Shown here: positions 27,144-36,481 of the stretch, one piece after another
Numbering within the stretch: position 1 is the stretch's first letter
Layout of the letters: each line of letters opens with the position of its first letter
Source: Candidatus Didemnitutus sp.
GTDB taxonomy: Bacteria; Verrucomicrobiota; Verrucomicrobiia; Opitutales; Opitutaceae
Direction of reading: 5' to 3'
Assembly: GCA_019634575.1 (NCBI GenBank)
Contig: JAHCAY010000001.1
Location: forward strand, 1,798,001-1,862,000
DNA: 64,000 nucleotides
Position numbers and translations under genes: made by a program
The notes under the pieces: model-generated
The model's database searches: none
Seen by the model: only the letters and a program-made list of their open reading frames with translations
Told to the model about the DNA's origin: nothing

Positions 27144-27410
27144 TCAGGTCAGCTCGTGCGGCGGCGACTCGACCTTGCGCGTCTCGACATCGATCACGTC
27201 GCCGCCCGGCGGCGGCGGGTTGCGCGGCGACGCATCCTCCCGCGGCCCCGGCGCGCGGTTCACGTTCACGGCAAACCGCCCGCGGCCGAACAGCGCGAAC
27301 AAACCCGCGACGACCAGAATCGCGCCGATCACCAGTGCACCGAAAAACGCCGCAACCACGCCCACGACGATGGCGAGCGCGACGGCGATCAATTTTACGA
27401 GGCGATGCAC
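27144..27410 (-). CDS. Small membrane protein of unknown function
   Basis: 88 residues. One or two membrane segments fill residues 5-42 (LIAVALAIVVGVVAAFFGAL then VIGAILVVAGLFALFGRGRF). A Pro-rich acidic/basic tail follows (PRNPPPPGGDVIDVETRKVE). No known domain is visible. It lies between arsR2 and the aquaporin, opposite to the latter, with 245 bp separating the two starts. The hydrophobic profile and intact frame support a real gene. Confidence 0.65.
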   Translation of the reverse strand: MHRLVKLIAVALAIVVGVVAAFFGALVIGAILVVAGLFALFGRGRFAVNVNRAPGPREDASPRNPPPPGGDVIDVETRKVESPPHELT

Positions 27411-28297
<887 letters not shown>

Positions 28298-28324
28298 GCG
28301 CCCGCAAAAGCCTTCGTCCTGTCC

Positions 28325-28352
28325 AGCCCCGCCGCGCGCGGGGCTTTTATTT
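28325..28352. terminator. Rho-independent terminator after aquaporin
   Basis: Perfect 8-bp stem AGCCCCGC/GCGGGGCT with a 5-nt loop (28325-28345) followed by TTTATTTT. It ends the aquaporin transcript; the convergent gene's stop lies inside it at 28347. Confidence 0.88.
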
Positions 28353-28598
28353 TGTCTGCTCTTCCATTCGCGAGAGAAACGCCAACGCCCTCTCGCGGTC
28401 CGCGCCGCACATTTCCTCGCTCGGTCGCAAGCTCGCGCAAAACGCCGGCCGCTCCGGCCGCCCGAAGATCGCGCAACGCATGTCCGGCAACAGCTGCACG
28501 CACGGAATCCCCGCCGGCTTCCCGTGCGGCATGCCCGGGATCGGCGACGTGATGCTCGGCGCGATGCAGCACGCACCGCAGGCGGAACGGCATTCCAT
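28347..28598 (-). CDS. YkgJ-family cysteine cluster protein
   Basis: 83-residue protein of the Cys-cluster family (YkgJ/UPF0153). The signature is direct: CRSACGACC at 3-11, [25 protein letters not shown] and EEMCG, giving eight Cys spaced for metal or Fe-S binding. Start at 28598 begins [11 protein letters not shown]; a longer frame upstream is a shadow of the divergent gene. It is divergent from the YjbQ gene (37 bp apart). The role of the family is unknown; a metallocentre is inferred from the cysteines. Confidence 0.85.
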   Translation of the reverse strand: MECRSACGACCIAPSITSPIPGMPHGKPAGIPCVQLLPDMRCAIFGRPERPAFCASLRPSEEMCGADRERALAFLSRMEEQTK

Positions 28599-28634
28599 GC
28601 TGACACCCTGCGCCACGCGCGCATCCTCGCCAGC

Positions 28635-29054
28635 GTGAAATCCCACCGGCAGGAACTCTGGTTCGAGACGCCGACGCGGCGTGCGTTTCTCAACATCACG
28701 CCGCAAGTCGAAGCCGCCCTCGCAGCGAGCGGCGTGCGCGAGGGCCTTTGCCTCGTCAACGCCATGCACATCTCCGCCTCCGTCTTCATCAACGACGACG
28801 AGCGCGGTCTGCACGCCGACTACGAACGCTGGCTCGAGAAGCTCGCGCCGGAAAAACCGCACAGCGCCTACGACCACAACCGCACCGGCGAGGACAACGC
28901 CGACGCGCACCTCAAGCGGCAGATCATGGGCCGCGAGGTCGTCGTCGCCGTCTCGGGCGGCAAACTCGATTTCGGTCCATGGGAACAGATTTTCTACGGC
29001 GAATTCGACGGCCGTCGGAAAAAGCGTGTCCTGATCAAGATCATCGGCGAGTGA
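28635..29054 (+). CDS. YjbQ-family secondary thiamine-phosphate synthase-like protein
   Basis: 139 residues of the YjbQ/UPF0047 family, trimeric beta proteins. Several show weak thiamine-phosphate synthase activity. Conserved blocks are visible: [51 protein letters not shown] and [18 protein letters not shown]. The start is GTG at 28635 ([12 protein letters not shown]). Normal length. It has no obvious operon partner; the divergent YkgJ gene shares a 36-bp promoter space. Confidence 0.88.
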   Translation: MKSHRQELWFETPTRRAFLNITPQVEAALAASGVREGLCLVNAMHISASVFINDDERGLHADYERWLEKLAPEKPHSAYDHNRTGEDNADAHLKRQIMGREVVVAVSGGKLDFGPWEQIFYGEFDGRRKKRVLIKIIGE

Positions 29055-29138
29055 CGCGGGCGGGAAGCAGGCAGGCTTCCCCGCCGCTCCTCTGCTCCGA
29101 AATGGAAGGCAACGCGCGCGCCGACCACCGGCGCGATC

Positions 29139-29498
29139 TCAGTGTTTCACCGGCCGCACTTCAATCGCGAGTCGGTAGTCGAGTCCGGGACAATCGCGGG
29201 CGACGCGCAGCGCCTGCGTGAAATTACGCGCGCGGATCAGCACGTAGCCGCCGACAATCTCCTTCGCCTCCGCGTAGGGGCCGTCGCTGATGTTTTGACC
29301 GCGGCGCCCGCGCAGCACTTTGCCCTTCGGCTTCAGCCCGTGCGACGACACGAGCGCGCCGGACGCCTGGATGCCGGCCATCCACTCGGCGAAACGCGCC
29401 ATGATCTCGCGCATCTGCACTGGAGTCGGCCCGGGACCGTCGCCGTGAGGCTGGTGCAGCAACAGCAGGTAAAGCGGATCGGAGGAGGAGGTTTTCAT
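29139..29498 (-). CDS. YCII-related domain protein
   Basis: 119 residues of the YCII-related (DGPF/YciI) family, whose members often sit beside ECF sigma factors. Conserved segments: LYLLLLHQPHGDGPGPTPVQ, MARFAEWMAGIQASGALVSS, GPYAEAKEIVGGYVLIRA. The DGPYAEAKE motif is the classical DGPFAETKE loop of the family. The start is taken as ATG 29498; an ATG six codons upstream (29516, MKPIDP) is possible. It is divergent from the thioesterase gene, 124 bp apart. Confidence 0.85.
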   Translation of the reverse strand: MKTSSSDPLYLLLLHQPHGDGPGPTPVQMREIMARFAEWMAGIQASGALVSSHGLKPKGKVLRGRRGQNISDGPYAEAKEIVGGYVLIRARNFTQALRVARDCPGLDYRLAIEVRPVKH

Positions 29499-29622
29499 GG
29501 GATCGATTGGTTTCATCTCTACAACGGACGGCACGCCGCACGCAGGACAAATTCGGTTCGCTGTTGCGCGGTGGAGACAAACCTTGCGCGTCCGTCGCGC
29601 GCTCCGCCATCGTCGCGGCCGC

Positions 29623-30090
29623 ATGAGCCACCTCGTCCCCGACAGCGTCACCGCCGACGGACTCACCGCGTTCCTCCACGAGCAAATCCCGCTCACGCGC
29701 GCGATGGGTCTGCACGCGGTGGAGGCGAACGCGCAGCGGCTCGTCCTCGAGGCGCCGCTCGAGCCGAACAAAAACCACCTCGGCACCGCCTTCGGCGGCT
29801 CGCTGCACACGGTGCCGCTGCTCGCCTGCTACGGCTCGCTCTGGATGGTGCTGCGCGACGCCGGCCTCGACGGCCATGTCGTCGTGAAACGCAGCAACGC
29901 CCTCTACCGCGCTCCCGTCACCGGCCCGATTCGCGCCGCGTGCGAGCGGCCGTCGCGGGAACTCGTCCGCGCTTTCCTCGCCGATCTGGGCCGCAACAAG
30001 AAGGCGCGCATGGAACTGCGCGCGATCGTCGAAGGCCCCAACGGCAAGCCCGCGGTCGAATTCGACGGCAGCTTCGTGGCGGTGGTGTGA
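29623..30090 (+). CDS. YiiD C-terminal-type thioesterase domain protein
   Basis: 155-residue hot-dog-fold protein of the YiiD_C putative thioesterase family. Visible family blocks: LTRAMGLHAVEANAQRLVLE, APLEPNKNHLGTAFGGSLHT and CYGSLWMVLRDAGLDGHVVV. Predicted to hydrolyse acyl-CoA or acyl-ACP thioesters, but the substrate is unknown. The ATG at 29623 is chosen by homology to the domain start. The TPR gene follows nine bases later. Confidence 0.82.
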   Translation: MSHLVPDSVTADGLTAFLHEQIPLTRAMGLHAVEANAQRLVLEAPLEPNKNHLGTAFGGSLHTVPLLACYGSLWMVLRDAGLDGHVVVKRSNALYRAPVTGPIRAACERPSRELVRAFLADLGRNKKARMELRAIVEGPNGKPAVEFDGSFVAVV

Positions 30091-30099
30091 TCTGAAGTC

Positions 30100-30900
30100 A
30101 TGAAGGCCGCTGTTTTTGCCTACCTCACTCTGGCCCTTCTCTCCATTGGGGCCGAACCGCGCATCGAAGACCTGATTTCCCAGGCAATCGCGTCAGGAGA
30201 GAAACGCGATTTTGCCACCGCGGCACGCGGTTTGACCCGCGCGTTGGAGATGGAGGCACCGCGCAACGTCCGCTACTTCGCCCACCTCCTTCGCGCCACG
30301 GCCAGACGGGAATGCGGAGATCGAGCCGGAGGCATGGTCGATTTCGCGGACGCGATCGCTCTGATGCCGGAGGACCCGCGCGGCTTCCTCTTTCGCGGTG
30401 ATGCGCTCCGAACCGACGGACGGACGGATGAGGCGCTGGCCGACTATCTGAAGGCGTCGGAGCTCGCGCCGGCTCCCGCCGAAGCTCTCGTCAGGGCGGG
30501 AGCGCTGAAATACGAGGCGCGCGAATATCCAGCGGCGATCGAGTTCTTCTCCCGGGCGCTCAAGGCGGACCCCTCATTCGTGCCGGCATACTACGGTCTT
30601 TGCCGCGCGAAGGCGGACGGGGGAGATTTCACGGGAGCGCTGGCCGTGATGGACGCGTTGTTGGCCATCCAACCCAAAGAAGCCGAGGCCTACCACCACA
30701 AGGGCGCCATTCTCTACGCCCAAAAGGCGACCGTGCATCTGGAGCCTGCACTCGAAGCCTTCAACAAGGCGATCGAGCTGAATCCCAACCGCGCGATCTA
30801 CTACCGCGCGCGCGCCAACTGCCGATCTCTGCTCGGCGACTCCGACGGCGCACGCGCCGACGTGGAAACGTTCAACGCTCTCAACCGTCGAACGCGCTGA
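30100..30900 (+). CDS. Exported TPR protein
   Basis: 266 residues with a signal peptide (MKAAVFAYLTLALLSIGAEP). The mature part is composed of tetratricopeptide repeats, e.g. GFLFRGDALRTDGRTDEALA, PAPAEALVRAGALKYEAREYP and AYHHKGAILYAQKATVHLEP, ending in LNPNRAIYYRARANCRSLLG. It probably mediates protein interactions in the periplasm. Its base composition is less GC-rich than the neighbours. It follows the thioesterase gene by 9 bp, so a shared transcript is likely but need not imply a shared job. Confidence 0.8.
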   Translation: MKAAVFAYLTLALLSIGAEPRIEDLISQAIASGEKRDFATAARGLTRALEMEAPRNVRYFAHLLRATARRECGDRAGGMVDFADAIALMPEDPRGFLFRGDALRTDGRTDEALADYLKASELAPAPAEALVRAGALKYEAREYPAAIEFFSRALKADPSFVPAYYGLCRAKADGGDFTGALAVMDALLAIQPKEAEAYHHKGAILYAQKATVHLEPALEAFNKAIELNPNRAIYYRARANCRSLLGDSDGARADVETFNALNRRTR

Positions 30901-30916
30901 GCCCCCGCGCGCCGGC

Positions 30917-31288
30917 TCAGATGTGCTTCGAGTCCGCCTCGTCCTTCTTGACGTAGCCCGAGTCCTGCCGCGCATGGTTCACCTGATTTTTCTTCAGGTA
31001 GGCCTGGTAGACATCGTCCGCGGTCATGCCGAGCGTTTGCGCGAGCGACACGAGAAAGTGAAACAGATCGACGACCTCGACCTTGGCGTTCTGCTCGTCG
31101 AACTTCTGGTATTTCGCCCACCACTTCCACGGGACGGAGTCGATCAGCTCGGCGGTTTCCTGCTGCATCGCGCGCGTGTAGTTGAGGATCCACTTGGCCT
31201 TTTCCTCGTCGGACGGCGGCGGCAGACTCACCCCAATGCGCTTATTCAGCGCATCTTGCATGCGGAAGATCTCCTCGAGTTTGTCCAT
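30917..31288 (-). CDS. Dimeric dUTPase-like all-alpha NTP pyrophosphohydrolase
   Basis: 123 residues of the dUTPase_2/MazG-like all-alpha superfamily. Metal-binding motifs are visible: QQETAELID (ExxE-type, residues ~42-50) and KVEVVDLFHFLVSLAQTLGM (ExxD). The C-terminal YLKKNQVNHARQDSGYVKKD matches family sequences. It should hydrolyse dUTP or other NTPs to the monophosphate and pyrophosphate to keep the nucleotide pool clean. The ATG at 31288 is the only reasonable start. The gene is convergent with the TPR gene, 16 bp apart. Confidence 0.82.
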   Translation of the reverse strand: MDKLEEIFRMQDALNKRIGVSLPPPSDEEKAKWILNYTRAMQQETAELIDSVPWKWWAKYQKFDEQNAKVEVVDLFHFLVSLAQTLGMTADDVYQAYLKKNQVNHARQDSGYVKKDEADSKHI

Positions 31289-31505
31289 GGCGCGGCAGCG
31301 TGGGAGCGGCCTCGGCAGGTGGCAAGCCCCGGGCCGGAAAAATTAGCTGTTGCGCGTCAGAGCGGGTTTGCCGACCTTGGCCACTCCTATTGCCGCCGTT
31401 TCATCGCGCCCTGCGCGGTGTCGAGACCGCCCCGCGGGCTCCGGCCGGCACCAACCCACCAGCGCCGCCGTTCCCGGCAGGCGCTTTCCAAACAAGAAGA
31501 TAGAC

Positions 31506-32615
31506 ATGTCCACCAATGACCAGTCCGGTGCGCCCGCCGAGGCCGCCGCGACTCCGCCGGCAGACGCTGCGAGCGCGCCGGTCGCCTCGTTCGGCACCAG
31601 CCGCGGCTCGGGCCTGGCCCGCGGCAAACGTCCCAGCGCCGCCTCACCGGCGGCCGCTGCGGCCCCCGCCAAGTCCGACTACCAGCCCACCGCGATCGAG
31701 ATCGTCAACGCCCCGCGCGAATACCAGAACCCGTTCGCTCCCGCGACGCCCGAGCCGGCCCCGCAAGCCGAGGCCGCTCCCGTCGCCGAAACCGTCGCTG
31801 CGGCCCCCGTGGCCGAAGCTCCCGCCCCGGCCACCCCCGTCGCCAGCGCGGCGCCCGCCGAGCTCTTCCCGCTCGATACGCCCGCCTCCCCTGCCGCGGC
31901 TGCGACGCCGGACGAGAAGGCCGAACTGAACATTCTCCCTCCCGAGCGCCCGAAGTCGGTCGCTCCGCAGACTTGGGAAAGCGACAGCTTCCGCGGTCCC
32001 CGCGAACCGCGCGGCGAACGCCGTGAGCGTCGCGAAGGCCGCTACGAAGGCGACCGTCGCGACCGCCGCGAAGGCGGCGAGCAGGCGCCCCGCGAACAAC
32101 GCGAGCCGCGCCCCGAAGGTCAGCAGGCTCCGCGCGAACAGATGCGCCACCAGCGCCCGGAATTCCGCCGCGAAGATCGCGAGCAACGCGCGCAGGAGGC
32201 CACGCAGGCCGCCGCCGCCGCGAAGCCCACCGGCTTCTTCGCCAAGATCAAAGCCTTCTTCACGGGCGGCAGCGCCCAACCCGAAGCCCAGCCCGAGCAA
32301 TCCCACTCGCACGGCGGCGGCGAACACCGCGGCGAACGCGGCGGTCATCGTCACCACCGCGGCGGACGCGGCGGCCATCGCCACCATCGCGGCGGCGACC
32401 GCCCCTACGGCCAAAGCGGCGACAACGCCGGCGGCGCGCCGGGCGGCGAAGGCCACTCCCACGGCGGCGGTGGTGATTTCCGAGGCGAAGGTCGCGGCGG
32501 TGACGGCTTCCGCCGTCGTCGTCGTGGCGGACGCGGCCGCGGTGGCGATCGCGGCGGTTACCGCGGTGATCGCGGTGGCAACGGCGGCGGTGGCGGCGAC
32601 GCCCCGCAAGCCTGA
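31506..32615 (+). CDS. Disordered Arg/Gly-rich (RGG-like) protein
   Basis: 369 residues, almost entirely low complexity. Residues 1-165 are Ala/Pro/Glu-rich. A middle region is strongly charged (GERRERREGRYEGDRRDRRE and similar). The C-terminal ~120 residues are His/Gly/Arg repeats (GGHRHHRGGRGGHRHHRGG, FRRRRRGGRGRGGDRGGYRG) like eukaryotic RGG boxes. A single amphipathic patch GFFAKIKAFFTG lies near residue 245. No enzyme domain is present. RNA binding or condensate formation is inferred from composition only. A terminator follows at 32641. Confidence 0.75.
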   Translation: MSTNDQSGAPAEAAATPPADAASAPVASFGTSRGSGLARGKRPSAASPAAAAAPAKSDYQPTAIEIVNAPREYQNPFAPATPEPAPQAEAAPVAETVAAAPVAEAPAPATPVASAAPAELFPLDTPASPAAAATPDEKAELNILPPERPKSVAPQTWESDSFRGPREPRGERRERREGRYEGDRRDRREGGEQAPREQREPRPEGQQAPREQMRHQRPEFRREDREQRAQEATQAAAAAKPTGFFAKIKAFFTGGSAQPEAQPEQSHSHGGGEHRGERGGHRHHRGGRGGHRHHRGGDRPYGQSGDNAGGAPGGEGHSHGGGGDFRGEGRGGDGFRRRRRGGRGRGGDRGGYRGDRGGNGGGGGDAPQA

Positions 32616-32640
32616 GCACTCGCTCCCCAAAAATCTTCCA

Positions 32641-32669
32641 AGGCGCTCCGTTCCGGGGCGCCTTTTTTT
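32641..32669 (+). terminator. Rho-independent terminator after RGG-like gene
   Basis: Stem AGGCGC/GCGCCT with part-paired TCCG/CGGG inside (32641-32663) followed by a run of seven T. It separates the RGG-like gene from murA. Confidence 0.85.
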
Positions 32670-32745
32670 GTCGCATCGCACCCCGCTTCGGCGGAAGTTC
32701 GCCGCACTCTTTTCCCGTCCCACTTTCGCGTCCCTCTCGCCTCAC

Positions 32746-34035
32746 ATGGCTGACCTCATCGTCCACGGCGGCAAGCCCCTCAGCGGCACCATCACGCCGT
32801 CCGGCAACAAGAATTCCGTCCTCCCGATCCTCTGCGCCACGCTTCTCACCGACGAGAAGGTGACGCTGCTCAACGTCCCGAACATCACCGACGTCGACAA
32901 ACTTGTCGGCTTCTTCGTCGACCAGGGCTCGCGCATCAACTGGGACCGCGGCGCCGGCCGCATGGACGTCGATCACTCGACCTTCGACGCCGCGCGCCTC
33001 GATGGCGAGCTGCCGTCCGGCATGCGCTCGTCCGTGCTGCTCTTCGCGCCGCTCCTGCAGCGCATGAAGAAACTCGTCGTGCCGACCAACGCCAAAGGCT
33101 GCTCGCTCGGCATCCGCGAACTCGATCCGCACCTCGAAATCCTCGAGCGCCTCGGCGCCACCATGAGCCGCGGTGAGAAGCTCACCATCCGTCTGAAAAA
33201 CCGCTTCAAGGGCGCGCGCCACTGGCCCGATTACATGTCGGTCACCGCGACGGAAAACTTCGTCATGGCCGCCGCGCTCGCCGAGGGCGAGTCCGTCATC
33301 ATCAACGCCGCCAGCGAGCCGCACGTGCAGGATCTCTGCGCCGCCCTCGTCGGCATGGGCGCCGACCTCGAAGGCCTCGGCACCAGCATGATCACCGTCC
33401 GCGGCGTGAAGAAACTCAAGGGCGGCTCGTTCACGATCAACACCGACCACCACGAAGTCGTCACCTTCCTCGCGCTCGGCGCCATCACCGGCGGCGAAGT
33501 GCGCGTGACGAACTCGCTCCCGCACCACTTCGATCTCATCAACCGCTCCTTCGCCAAACTCGGCGTGCAGGTCGGTTACGAAGGCGACACCGCCGTCGTC
33601 GCGAAGAAACAAAAGCTCGTCGTCGAGCAACCGTTCACCACGAACCTGCTGCCGAAGATCGAGGCGGCACCGTGGCCGTATTTTCCCGTCGACCTGCTGC
33701 CGGTCATGATCGCGCTCGCCGTCCGCGCGAAAGGCGAGGTGATGTTCTGGAACAAGGTCTACGAAGGCGGCTTCACATGGATGGCCGAGCTTTCGAAATT
33801 CGGCGCGCACATCGTCGTCAGCGACCCGCACCGCATCACCGTCTTCGGCGCCAAGCCGCTGCGCCCGACCGTCGTCGAGGCGCCCTACATCATCCGCGCC
33901 GCCGTCGCGCTCTACATGGTGGCCGCGAGCATCGAGGGAAAATCCGTCGTGAAGAACGCCGACACCATCAAGCGCGCCCACCCGAACTTCGTCGAAAACC
34001 TCCGCAGCATCGGCGCGCAGGTGGAGTGGAAGTGA
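32746..34035 (+). CDS. murA: UDP-N-acetylglucosamine 1-carboxyvinyltransferase (MurA)
   Basis: 429 residues, the normal MurA length. MurA transfers enolpyruvate from PEP to UDP-GlcNAc, the first committed step of peptidoglycan synthesis, in the cytosol. Key residues are present: Lys22-Asn23 in PSGNKNSVLPIL, Arg94 in GMRSSVLL, and catalytic Cys119 in AKGCSLGIRELDPHLE (fosfomycin-binding type). FPVDLLP corresponds to the catalytic Asp region. Several blocks depart from the proteobacterial consensus, but no critical residue is missing. A long antisense and upstream frame exist; the ATG at 32746 starts MADLIVHGG and is clear. Confidence 0.9.
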   Translation: MADLIVHGGKPLSGTITPSGNKNSVLPILCATLLTDEKVTLLNVPNITDVDKLVGFFVDQGSRINWDRGAGRMDVDHSTFDAARLDGELPSGMRSSVLLFAPLLQRMKKLVVPTNAKGCSLGIRELDPHLEILERLGATMSRGEKLTIRLKNRFKGARHWPDYMSVTATENFVMAAALAEGESVIINAASEPHVQDLCAALVGMGADLEGLGTSMITVRGVKKLKGGSFTINTDHHEVVTFLALGAITGGEVRVTNSLPHHFDLINRSFAKLGVQVGYEGDTAVVAKKQKLVVEQPFTTNLLPKIEAAPWPYFPVDLLPVMIALAVRAKGEVMFWNKVYEGGFTWMAELSKFGAHIVVSDPHRITVFGAKPLRPTVVEAPYIIRAAVALYMVAASIEGKSVVKNADTIKRAHPNFVENLRSIGAQVEWK

Positions 34036-34045
34036 GCCGCTCTTG

Positions 34046-34124
34046 AAACGCAAAGAAGCCAAGACGCAAAGCGCGCCTCCGCAGCTGTCCTCCCACTTCT
34101 TCGCGCCTTCGCGTCTTCGCGTTT
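34046..34124. repeat. Imperfect inverted repeat between murA and ruvB
   Basis: 26-nt arms at 34046-34071 and 34099-34124 pair with 5 mismatches. Both have the periodic pattern AAACGC.AAG and GCGTTT at the outer ends, with CTTCGCG-type repeats of about 9 nt inside. It is a hairpin-forming intergenic element ending 7 nt before ruvB. Confidence 0.75.
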
Positions 34125-34130
34125 AATTTC

Positions 34131-35171
<1,041 letters not shown>

Positions 35172-35177
35172 CGTAGC

Positions 35178-35194
35178 GCAGGCGTCCCGCCTGC
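35178..35194. repeat. Palindrome after ruvB
   Basis: Perfect 7-bp stem GCAGGCG/CGCCTGC with a TCC loop, 7 bp after the ruvB stop, followed by CTTTGT. It is of the short intergenic palindrome type found elsewhere in this window and may act as a weak terminator. Confidence 0.6.
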
Positions 35195-35205
35195 CTTTGT
35201 CCGGT

Positions 35206-35625
35206 TCACGGGGAAACCTTCGGCTCGCGTGCATCCTCGGACGCCGGAATGAATCGATACGTTCGCCTTAAATCGAAATCGAAGCGGCCCAAATATTTTC
35301 GCGTCGCCGCATGGTGATTCAAGGTCGCGGTGAACTGCACGTCGTCCAGATCACGGACCTCGAATCGACCGTGATCGTCGAAAAGCGTGACCCACGCGTA
35401 ACCACCACTATCCTGAAAAATCTCCTTTCGTCGCAGGACACCCGCTTGCTCGATTTCGAGAAACTTTCTGTATTCGGCTAACCAAGGGTGCGAGCGCTCA
35501 AGGCCGACGCGGATCGTGATCCCACCAACTTTTGTTTCTGCGCAGTGATCGTATCCGGCACGGCAGGACGACCCGAACAATGCACCCATGAAAGCCGCGA
35601 TCAGCCCAAGGAGTTTCATTTTCAC
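35206..35625 (-). CDS. Small exported protein of unknown function in cre operon
   Basis: 139 residues beginning VKMKLLGLIAAFMGALFGSSC, which is a lipoprotein-like signal with a Cys at the end. The remainder (AGYDHCAETKVGGITIRVGL, DSGGYAWVTLFDDHGRFEV) is a small beta-rich domain I do not recognise. The GTG at 35625 overlaps the creD stop by 4 bp (GTGA), which argues for translational coupling; ATG at 35619 is the alternative. Its composition is less GC-rich than its neighbours. Coupling to creD suggests a partner of that membrane protein. Confidence 0.65.
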   Translation of the reverse strand: MKMKLLGLIAAFMGALFGSSCRAGYDHCAETKVGGITIRVGLERSHPWLAEYRKFLEIEQAGVLRRKEIFQDSGGYAWVTLFDDHGRFEVRDLDDVQFTATLNHHAATRKYLGRFDFDLRRTYRFIPASEDAREPKVSP

Positions 35626-36350
35626 CCCCGCGCCTCCTTCCCCACCTCCTGCGCGAACCAATCCACGTTCCGCGTGAACCACATCAGCGCGGCGAGCACC
35701 GCGAACAGAGCGCCCGTGCCGGCGAGCAACGCGTAGTTTTCCATCCGCAACACCACGTAGAGCACGCTGTGTTCGCTCGCGAGCAGCGCCGCAATCGACG
35801 CCGCCCGTGCGTAACTCCGCAGAATCGACGCGCTGTAGCCCACGATCAGCAGCGACGACGCCACCGCCGCGCCGACGTATGCCCAGCCCGGCTCCAACAC
35901 CTCGCCGAGCGCCAGCAACGCGAGATAAAACAGACACAGCGCCGCACCCACCAAGCCGTAGTGCACCGCGTGCAGCCGCAGCCCCGTCAGCGTCTCGAAG
36001 AGGAAAAACGCCGTGAACACCAGCGTCAGCACCAGCACGCTGTGCTTCAGCGCCCGCTCCACCATGCGGTATCCTTCCGCCGCCCCTGACGCGGCCTCAG
36101 TCGCGACCAGCGAGGACTGAGGCGCGCGGCGCGCGGCGGCCTCGTCTGTTTCACTCGCGACCTCGCGTCGCTCGACCGCTGCCTTCTCGCCCGCCGCCCG
36201 GTTCTGCGCGCGCTCCTGCCGCAGATCGTTGATCAGCGTCAGCGGCACGTGCAGCACGAGCACGAGCAAAGCGATGAAGAGCAGCTTGAGGCTGACATGA
36301 CTGCGCCGCTTGACCGGCGCGCCGATGACGGGAGGCAAAGCAGTGTCCAT
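35622..36350 (-). CDS. creD: CreD-family inner membrane protein, internally shortened
   Basis: 242 residues against about 450 in E. coli CreD. The N-terminal membrane helix and RQ.R...R region (LLFIALLVLVLHVPLTLIND, then LRQERAQNRAAGEK) and the whole C-terminal helical half are present. That half includes HSVLVLTLVFTAFFLFETLT, LRLHAVHYGLVGAALCLFYL and WFTRNVDWF, all diagnostic of CreD. The ~200-residue periplasmic domain between them is replaced by a short linker (~60 residues: RREVASETDEAAARRAPQSS). The frame is intact, so this is a natural short form, not a pseudogene by itself. It follows creB-creC with a 131-bp gap containing CreB-type half-sites. Confidence 0.85.
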   Translation of the reverse strand: MDTALPPVIGAPVKRRSHVSLKLLFIALLVLVLHVPLTLINDLRQERAQNRAAGEKAAVERREVASETDEAAARRAPQSSLVATEAASGAAEGYRMVERALKHSVLVLTLVFTAFFLFETLTGLRLHAVHYGLVGAALCLFYLALLALGEVLEPGWAYVGAAVASSLLIVGYSASILRSYARAASIAALLASEHSVLYVVLRMENYALLAGTGALFAVLAALMWFTRNVDWFAQEVGKEARG

Positions 36351-36372
36351 GCGCTCATCGTCGCAGGCCTGC

Positions 36373-36399
36373 GTGAAAACCTGATGAAGGCGACGTGAA
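36373..36399 (-). promoter_or_regulatory. Phased CreB-box-like array (cre-tag) upstream of creD
   Basis: Reading the minus strand, TTCAC-N6-TTCAT-N6-TTCAC lies 23-50 nt upstream of creD. The spacing is exactly 11 nt in both steps. The E. coli cre/blr-tag bound by CreB is TTCAC-N6-TTCAC, so this is a match with one changed base plus one extra half-site. It suggests CreB activates creD here too. Confidence 0.75.
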
Positions 36400-36481
36400 A
36401 TCGCCGCGCGAAGGCAGGGTGCGACCGCTGGGCGCACCGAAAACGTGATGCCAACTGCGCGGCGGTCCCAGAGGTCCCGCG

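Noticed and set aside
31644..32723. 359-residue antisense frame over the RGG-like gene
   Set aside because: It reads as Ala/Val/Thr repeats produced by the reverse complement of Arg/Gly/Ala codons. The sense gene has a terminator and start, although its own function is uncertain.
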